Positions 54,713-64,000 of a stretch of DNA of 64,000 bases are shown piece by piece. Both the position numbers and the translations under genes were made by a program. The notes beneath the pieces were generated by a model. It was not told where the DNA came from and searched no databases. It saw only the letters and a program-made list of their open reading frames with translations. Each line of letters opens with the position of its first letter. The first letter of the stretch is position 1. The stretch covers positions 5,642,001 through 5,706,000 of the forward strand of contig JAOVFP010000006.1 of assembly GCA_025738555.1 (NCBI GenBank), given 5' to 3'. The stretch is from Cyathus striatus. Its lineage: Eukaryota; Basidiomycota; Agaricomycetes; Agaricales; Nidulariaceae.

Positions 54713-57108
54713 TTACAGCCACTCCTCCTCATGTACCCCCGTCCCGGAAAATACCAACCGCTGAACGGCCCTCTCAACACAATCCATCTCTTCCTCCACC
54801 TCCCCCTCCCTCGGCACAACCTCAAACCCCAACCTCGCCCACTGCCCTCTCATCTCTGGAAAATAATAACAATACAACCTTATCCTCCTTCCGTTAACTG
54901 CTTGAAGCTCCTCCGGGAACCATGTTGAATTAGACCATACGTTCCGTAATGACGAACTCAAAGGGGAAGAAGAAACGAGACAACTCATCTCGTGCTGCAA
55001 CTCTAAAAGGCACTTCACATCCTCTGCGTCCTGCGCCTGCTTTTCCATTTTATATGGCTCCGAAGCAACGCGATGATCTGACCACCCTTGCAACTTTTGA
55101 AGTAGAATGATAGGGAATGGGAGGACGGGGAGCGTTACCACCGAGGTATCGGTGTCGGTGGTGCGGAGTCTCTCACTAATTTCTCCTTTCATATAGAAAG
55201 TACGAGCACCAAAAGGAAGAGGGATAGGAGAACGAGCAAAAATCCACCTTACACCTTCCGCTCTCTCTCCTAAATCAGGGAGATTCATGATCCCTGGGAT
55301 CAGAATGTCCACTTTACATTCTGTTTTCTTGTTGATTCCCCCCGTTTTTCTCTCAGTCGGGCGGCGAAACCACAAAATACGATACGTATTCCGCGGGTCC
55401 TTGGGCATCTTAAGGAAGAATCGTGTATCGCTGACGACGATCAGATCTTTGATCTGTTCGGTTGTTAGCTGATTGGTGGGGAGTGGGAAAGTGAGGAGGT
55501 CTACGTCCTGTTGGGGTTGGTCAGTTAATGGGAGGAACGTAAGAGAAATGTGAAGACGGATAAAACGAGACGGGAGTAGAAAAGACGAAGTAGGGAGGAG
55601 AGGACAAAAGGTGAAGTAGTGATGAGAGACAAAGTGGTGGGGGAAGAACTTGAAGAGAAAAGAAGGGGTAATATAAGAAGGTAGAAAAAGATGACGGGAG
55701 GAGAGATGGGGGAGAAACAGACAATTTGGGAGAGAAATAAACAAAGAGAGGCATAGGTACGGGATGAGGAGGGCAGGACGACAGTTAGAAGAAGAGGAGA
55801 GGATAAGAAGGGGCTGCTGGGAAGGGAAATACACCATGGGGAGGGACGTACAGGTAGAACGGAGCGGATAGGATGCAGCAGATAGATGTAGAAAGATTGA
55901 AAGAAAGAAATGAAGTGAAAAAGAACGAACAAGCGAGACAACAGAAAAACTAGTACACAACAAAATACAAGTGTGCAACACACAAATACCGTAGAACCCA
56001 AAAACCAAAAACCTAAGTGAAGGGAGTGAAGGGTAGAATCGATACACAATCGTAGCTATAAACTAAAGAACGGGAACAGACGAACCTTAGGAACCCGTGA
56101 AGCTCCATAAAGCTTAGAGGCTAAACTGCCAAAAAGCGCACACTTGAGCCCGAGCTTGTTGAGTGTTGAGACGGCCGCTTGGGCGGCTTCGAGTACCAGC
56201 GCGTAGCGATGGTCTTTGTACTCGATCTTAGCTTTGGAGTTTGCTTTGGTTTTCAATGCGATAGACGGGGCATGAGGGTATACGGGAGGGAGGGTGGTAG
56301 AAGTAGTGGGCGCAGGTGCGGATGGAATGAACGCTGTTGCGTGTGGGGATAGACCAACCGCCGGCGGTGGAGCAGGGAGCTTAACAGCTGGTGTGAGCAT
56401 ATTTACGGGAGTCGTAGAGGGGGACTCTGAAGGGTGTGGTGATGCAAAATTGAGACTTCCAGAATCATTCTCACTCTGAGTATGACGAGGACCATAGAGA
56501 TATGGAAGATGAATAACATCTGTGTCGATCTTACTCTGAGTATGACGAGGATTATGGAGGTACGAGAGATCGTTGACATCCGCAGCGAGCGAGGAAGCGA
56601 TCCTCTCGGTCTCACTCTGGGTATAACGAGGATCATGGAGATATTGAAGATGGTTAACGTCGAGAGAGGGTGACGGCATGAGACTCTCAGTCTCACTCTG
56701 AGTATAACGAGGACCATAGAGATACGGAGAATCGTTAAGATGGGGGGAGGGCGAGGACTTGAGACTCTCAGTCTCACTTCGAGTATAACGAGAACCATAA
56801 AGGTATGCAAGATGATTAACATCTGTGTCGGCCGCACTCTGAGTGTGACGAGAATCATAGGGATATAGAATATGATTCTCATTCTCATCATGATCATGAC
56901 GAGGACCATAGAGATGAGGAAGGTAGGGATTATCAGGCATCTGGAACGGAGCAGTGGTAACCGGAGGTAGAGCGTTGCGCGCTACGGTGTGATCGGGTTT
57001 CTTCGGGACATCCCAGTGCGAGAGTGCGTTAGAGGGGTTTGGAGGGGTGCTGTCGTGGTGTAGGATCCAGGATCCTTCTCTTCGCTCTTGACCATGGCCT
57101 CGTGGCAC
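54713..57108 (-). CDS. Nucleotidyltransferase-like protein with N-terminal repeats, about 605 residues
   Basis: Exon 1 56086-57108 and exon 2 54713-55507 join at VPK|DVDLL in phase. The 578 bp intron (GTTCGT...CAACAG) is ten times longer than others here and is pyrimidine-rich on the coding strand. Residues about 55-230 hold seven units like YLYGPRYTQSETES; a Pro/Ala/Ser-rich linker follows. The catalytic-type motif is ALFGSLASKLYG, then RVPKDVDLL: a Gly-Ser followed by an Asp-x-Asp pair, as in nucleotidyltransferase folds, with a later Asp in KVDILIPGIMNLPDL. Which substrate is modified is unknown. The frame opens without ATG at the left (first codon here is GTG); ATG inside exon 1 (near 56940, MPDNPYLPHLYG) is an alternative start. 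Confidence 0.65.
56403..56945 (-). repeat. Coding minisatellite in the nucleotidyltransferase gene
   Basis: Seven diverged units of about 60-90 bp that encode the Y-L-Y-G-P-R-Y-T-Q-S-E-T repeat. The plus-strand ORFs across it are shadows. Confidence 0.75.
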
Positions 57109-57732
57109 TTTTATGCGAGATGTATTCTGTGTTTTTGCTATGTTTTATCATTTGAAGATTTTTTCCCACGCCCCCCCACGCACTGTTCAGCTTTCCGAAA
57201 ACATACCAAATCTACCAAATAAATGTTGATTCAAATATATTGCATCTCTTCGTTATAAAATGCACTCTATCTTGAAATACATAATAATACAAAGTACACT
57301 GGGCACGTAAGAGATCATATTTACTATATCGAAAATTAAGTAAGCTCATATATCATTCAACTCGTTACGTTGAATTGTGATATAACTTTTATCTCTCACT
57401 TAATCGCAGCTTTAATTGTACACTATTAATTCTGTTTTATAACCCAAAATCTTCATGAGAATACATAGCATGCGAGATTATCTAGATAATGCATAACGAA
57501 GAAATTGTGTTGAGCTCGATGGTGAGTAGCGATGAGTGGAGGAGGTGGATATTACAAAGGAGACCTAACATAAACTACTCTAACTATAGCTTAAAAACAT
57601 TTGAATCAACATTTATTCGGTAGATTTGGTATGTTTTCGGAAAGCTGAACAGTGCGTGGGGGAGCGTGGGAAAAAATCTTCAAATGATAAAACATAGCAA
57701 AAACACAGAATACATCTCGCATAAAAGCACCA
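57104..57732. mobile_element. Inverted-repeat element (about 130 bp arms) at a gene 5' end
   Basis: Arms at 57104-57235 and 57600-57732 are near-perfect inverted copies (for example CTTTTATGCGAGATGTATTC and ACGCACTGTTCAGCTTTCCG in both). The 364 bp between them is AT-rich. The left arm overlaps the first codons of the neighbouring gene. No TSD was identified and no coding sequence is present, so it is MITE-like or a local inverted duplication. Confidence 0.75.
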
Positions 57733-58046
57733 AAATGTATAGAATATAATATAGTACACATTTTATTCATCTATATACAACATAAGCAAGAAAAAACAGC
57801 AATTCTAACTATGCAGTGTGGATATGGCCACAGCACAACTGAATTACGGCGGCGGCGACTTTTTCAACACTTGGAACTTCATACAAACCTTTCACCATAC
57901 AAGGCTGGTTTTATCCGGTGGCCCGGGGATGCCGAGTGATCAACTACAAAACAGGTTTTCGAAAGACTAACAAAAATTCCACCAAGTAATAGTACATTCA
58001 TTATTAGATTTATGCGTCCTACTATTAAATTCTTATACTAAGAAAT

Positions 58047-58517
58047 TCAATATGAAGCTTTCAACAACGCTTGCTTCTGGGAATCTGAAGTGACCGACAC
58101 TGGTCTCCCAGTCCTCATCTGTACATCGGATATCCAACTGCTATCAAGGTGAGAAAGACCTGGCCTGTGATTAAATACTCTCTTAGCTCGAGGGAACCGT
58201 TTATTGCCAACAAGACCATTAGCTGCGCTGAAGATAGACCGGCACTTGGAAGTTGTGACATCGGAAGAAATGCCTACCCCCCAGATACTTCCTGCACCTG
58301 AATTTGAGGATACAGATCCTGGAGGAGATATTTCAATGAATGTTGCATATTTAGCATGTGGAAGATTGGCCATGTTTATAGTCTGCAATGTAGATTCTCT
58401 GACTTCCAGCACAACCTCCAAATCGAGGTGCAAGGCTTTGAGGACAGCCCACACAGGGTCTTTACCATCCAAACCACTTATTGTTCTCCTTGTTCCATTG
58501 TAGGGAACCCTACTGGC
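58047..58517 (-). pseudogene. C-terminal fragment of 2-isopropylmalate synthase
   Basis: The exon opens after a TACATAG acceptor at 58518 and reads VPYNGTRRTISGLDGKDPVW, then LDLEVVLEVRESTL and SIWGVGISSDVTTSKCRSIF with SAANGLVGN. This is the LeuA allosteric/dimerisation domain (leucine-binding region) of the enzyme that starts leucine synthesis from acetyl-CoA and 2-oxoisovalerate. The catalytic domain is absent. Its first 10 residues overlap in alignment with the end of the other piece (60913-62881), so the two come from different copies of the gene. It probably makes no protein. Confidence 0.78.
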
Positions 58518-58593
58518 CTATGTATAAAAACACCTAATATACATAGTCCATTGATTCCTGTACTTATCCTAACCAACCATGATTTACTCTATT

Positions 58594-58640
58594 CCCGCTA
58601 CCTTTTAAGGTAGTAGTAAGGTAGTAGGGTTATGTAGGGC
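58594..58640. repeat. Dispersed palindrome, copy 3
   Basis: CCCGCTACCTTTTAAGGTAG followed by a partial second copy (TAGTAAGGTAGTAGGG). It shares GGGTTATG with the flank of copy 1. Confidence 0.7.
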
Positions 58641-60080
58641 GATGAAAACTCGTTTTTTGCAGAGCGAACACCTCCCATCAACGGAGTTTAAATACATGTG
58701 GTTACCAAAAATAATGGCAACCAATAACAATTCCCACATATAATATTGGTCATTCCCATATCCTAACTGCTTGAAGCTACTGCCTACTTACCATGTCCAG
58801 CGCACCATTGACCAATCATCCACTAACATACTTACAAGTTCTTTTTTATTTTTTATTTTACATCATTAATTTAAAGTTTTATGTTATACAGTACTGTACT
58901 ATTTTGACTGATTGTTCAAGAATTTTTGGCGTGACAATAAAGTTTGGTTTAGGGCATTGTTCAGATCAAGATTTTTTGCGTGACATAAGCTGAATTTGTT
59001 CAAGGTGTCTATGACCATGTAAGGACCCACTATAATATTGAACAATACATAATAAGTTCACAAATGAAGACAACAATGATATGTTACTCAATAATTACTT
59101 GTTTAGAAAGACATTGATGGATAAATCTGCACATCAAAGAAAATTTGACCTATTTAAATACCCTATCTTCTAATTATCATTTCGGAATCTGCATTAACAT
59201 ACACTAGCTTGTAAGCCTTAGGCCAAGATAATAGCGAAATTATCAATAAGCAACACCTGCAGGTACTAAGGATGACTGGAATTTCTGGGATCATTAAGAA
59301 TAAATATATGTGATGTTTTCATGAACATTAGTTTTATAATGTGATCACTCATTCAATAAACTTTCAATAATACACCTCAGGTAGCGGGCCTTGCTGCTAG
59401 TCAGCCTTATTGATTTATTTACTATACCCTGATCTCGGGACAATCAACAATGTTCCACACCCTCAATTATCCCCAAGATCACTACAATTTCAAATTCCGA
59501 TGAAGTCCGTGATATTACTAATCGATCAATTATTACTCAGCAAGCGCTAAAGTTAACGTGCTAAGCTATACCCCGTGACTTAGCGCTGACCAATCACAAT
59601 GCTCGGCAAAGCACTTGCATCAATATTACTTTATCTGATGCCGCTGTGTGCCCTTTACACTTATTTCATCTCTCTTTTCCTTATTCCTTCACCTTTATCT
59701 TTATTCCCTTTCTACAAATCACCCTTACTCAGTGTATTATTAATCATGGTTTATCTTTCTACCTAGGTAGTTTCAAAAAGTATATAAACCCCACTCATGT
59801 TGTGGGATGCGAAGTGTTGTTGAAGGGAAACTTGAGTTTCAGCGAGTGTGACTGCGTCTGTCAGTCACTAATGGCTTCAGATCGAATGTGTAAGTCTTGA
59901 GGTTATATTTGAGATAAGTCTGAAATGGTCAGACTTCGAGTTTTTGATATGAAAGAGCTAGAGTGAATACTTGAGAGTGTTGTCGAAAGTAGTGTCGACC
60001 CAAGGGCGCTCTTCTTGAGCTACTTGACCCTTGTTGAACAGTGGAGAATGGATAGGGTAGATGTAAACTGCTGTATTCAA
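58641..60080. other. Intergenic, AT-rich
   Basis: No gene supported. Short ORFs near 58793-58993 and 59646-59900 have no splice context. TATA-like AGTATATAAACCCC near 59780 might belong to an old LTR, but no partner was seen. Confidence 0.45.
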
Positions 60081-60557
60081 CTGAGGGGATGTAGCTAGCT
60101 ACAGAGGGGTTTATATATGTAAATATCTATGTGAGTCATATAGAATTTAAAAGGTAAACTAGAATAAAGAAAAACATAGCCTTGATGAGATGCATGTGGC
60201 AACACATGTTAAGTGTTGTTGCTTTTCTGCTGTTGTCAATTGCTGAGTCCGACTCCATGGGTGTTGTCCGAGCCGAATCGGGATGTTTACTTTCGGGGTT
60301 GTTTGGTTCTGAGGGTGTTGGTTGGCCCGGCACGTGACTTGTTGGTTTCGGAACGCGTCGACTTTGGTGGAATAACTTTTATATTCCTCTGACTTCATCA
60401 TTCTCCATCTTCGATCTGCCCTGTTCGGCATGCGCGCACAATGGTCTGGTACGTGTTTCCTTTGTATTGTTATTAAGATTCTGACATGGACTATGTATTA
60501 TAGGTGATTTCATACGTAGGCCACTGACAGGCCTTACAATGTAGCTACATCCCTCAG
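60081..60557. mobile_element. Small TIR element, probable TSD TCAA
   Basis: The left end CTGAGGGGATGTAGCTAGCT pairs with the right end GTAGCTACATCCCTCAG. TCAA is present on both outer sides (60077-60080, 60558-60561). At 477 bp with no coding it is MITE-sized. Confidence 0.65.
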
Positions 60558-60912
60558 TCAATTCCAGTCTGATTTACACACACCACTTATCTGTTATTCA
60601 CACTAAGCTTCTAGCTGTAGAAACTTAGTGTACTTCTGTTCTTACTTAACACTCAGTACTGCTTAACTCATCTATAAGTTAAAGCTCTTGCACAGGCAAG
60701 AACCTTAACTAACTGCTTATATTCTTAACCTTCCATCTCTATCCTTTATCCACCAAACTCACCTTCACTACTTCTCTTAAAACCAAATACAAGTCTTTAC
60801 AAACCCTATAAGACTTGTACTATACTCCAACACACCTCAAGAAACTCAACAACTCGTTTAGAACACAAGTGACAGATGGAAGCTGTCACTCTCTGTACTT
60901 TATTGTACACCT

Positions 60913-62881
<1,969 letters not shown>

Positions 62882-64000
62882 TGGCTTTATATATTTTTAA
62901 CTTAAGGCTGGTGTGAGCCAATTACACGAACAAGTTGCAGACAAGATAAAACAAGAACTTACAAAAATGCACAACATGATGATGCTTAGAAAAGAAACTA
63001 ACATGTGCAGCCGAAAATTGAGTGATGATAGGCACAAAAGACTTGGCATAACCTTTGTCAAAGTGCAGTTAGCGATAGGGTTATTGAACAAAAATACTCC
63101 AGCCTGGGGTTATGTGGATTGTACGATGTATTGTGAGATGGGCTGGTAAAACGTAGCCAATCCAAACACCTGGAAATGGGTACAGAATTCAAATCCAATA
63201 TCATGAATTTCAAGGCCAGTGCAGACAATAGTTTGGTACAGTGTTAATACAGAGGAGCCTATGCTTACCACTGCTACCATTGCATCGACTTCCAGTCTGA
63301 CGACAATGGTGTAATTGCTTGAGATAAACCAAAACGTTAACCTGAGAGTGATACATCTGATCTGACTCAGAGTTCAATGGAAAGTAAAGATGTGTATTAC
63401 CACCAAGTTCCAACGGTCTTTGAAAATGATAAGACGACACCCACTATGAAGGCCTATACATTTTATTGTGGTAACGCACCGAGCTGCAGCTATGATTATT
63501 ATCTATCTCCTCAAGGAAGTTGACTGACCCCAGGTTGGAACGTCAACGTTGGTGTGTTGCATATGGACAGATACACACTCTGACATATACAACCTGTGAG
63601 ATGATGGTTGATTAAGTGTGAAAGAGAGACAAAAAACATAGTGGATGTGAACCTAGTGGTTTTCAGCTTGGAGCAAAGAAAGATTGATAATTTCTCATCG
63701 GGTAAATGTATAAGTTCTCATGAATAAAGATTCTGTGTACAAATTTAACTCACACCATCATGTTTTCTGTACATGATAAAAACAATATCTATTCAAGGAG
63801 AAATGCGACAGATAATTGTTTCATCTTGGCAACACCAAATCCCTCCCGGGAGATGTAGGAACTTCGAAAATTATTTTTGTTTGACTCTTCGTTATTCCCA
63901 AGCTAAACAGCGCAGTCTCCATCTTGGGAAAAAGGGTGCACCCTGATTGAAAGAAAAGAACTAGGGTCGAACTTTTACAAACAGACCTGCTAGGTGACCC
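62882..64000. other. Right-end DNA without a supported gene
   Basis: Upstream flank of the synthase relic. A plus ORF at 62913-63149 has a helical look (KIKQELTKMHNMMM) but no start context or partner exon. Confidence 0.45.

Noticed and set aside
55520..56049. Long open minus frames with Ser/Leu/Phe repeats inside the nucleotidyltransferase gene
   Set aside because: They lie in the pyrimidine-rich 578 bp intron; the open frame is a composition effect and does not join the exons as well as splicing at CCTAAG/GACGTAG.
62913..63149. 78-codon plus ORF with a helical look
   Set aside because: No start context, no splice partner and no family; left as unassigned DNA.

Overview
The window reads as nuclear DNA of a filamentous basidiomycete, most likely an Agaricomycete. 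Genes are cut by many 45-65 bp GT-AG introns. There are several F-box-like/LRR loci of the type expanded in that class, a 7TM-like membrane protein, a copper-type metallothionein, and hAT, pogo-like and Copia-type elements. The species cannot be named from the sequence. All exon models below were read by hand from splice signals, frame continuity and family similarity; no alignment or RNA data were available.

0-12.5 kb: a decayed LRR gene cut open by a 1.3 kb inverted-repeat element with a 9 bp target duplication (TSD), a small membrane-protein gene, a four-exon metallothionein, an LTR-like stretch and a complete F-box gene with a duplicated 5' end beside it.

12.5-27 kb: a gag-only Copia-type LTR element complete with LTRs, PBS, PPT and TSD; a 591-residue six-exon gene with two N-terminal repeats and a C-terminal paired CxxCx6C motif; a nine-exon unknown gene; a stand-alone dsRNA-binding-domain gene; and a coiled-coil gene made by internal duplication.

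27-43 kb is a transposon graveyard. A hAT element with an 8 bp TSD carries a second long-TIR element, also with an 8 bp TSD. About 4.5 kb of strongly CpG-poor repeat DNA follows. A pogo-like DDE element is then split by a TIR element and by a small LTR element. In each clear case, removing the insert and one TSD copy rejoins the broken reading frame.

43-64 kb: a 7TM-like gene, an LTR-like leader next to a CpG-decayed DDE transposase, a second complete F-box gene, relics of F-box and membrane genes, a nucleotidyltransferase-like gene with N-terminal repeats whose first codons lie in an inverted-repeat arm, and two separate broken pieces of 2-isopropylmalate synthase. I count about nine plausible functional genes (several missed by simple ORF calling because exons are short); the rest is relics, mobile elements and non-coding DNA. 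No rRNA, tRNA, CRISPR array or gene cluster with a shared pathway was recognised.
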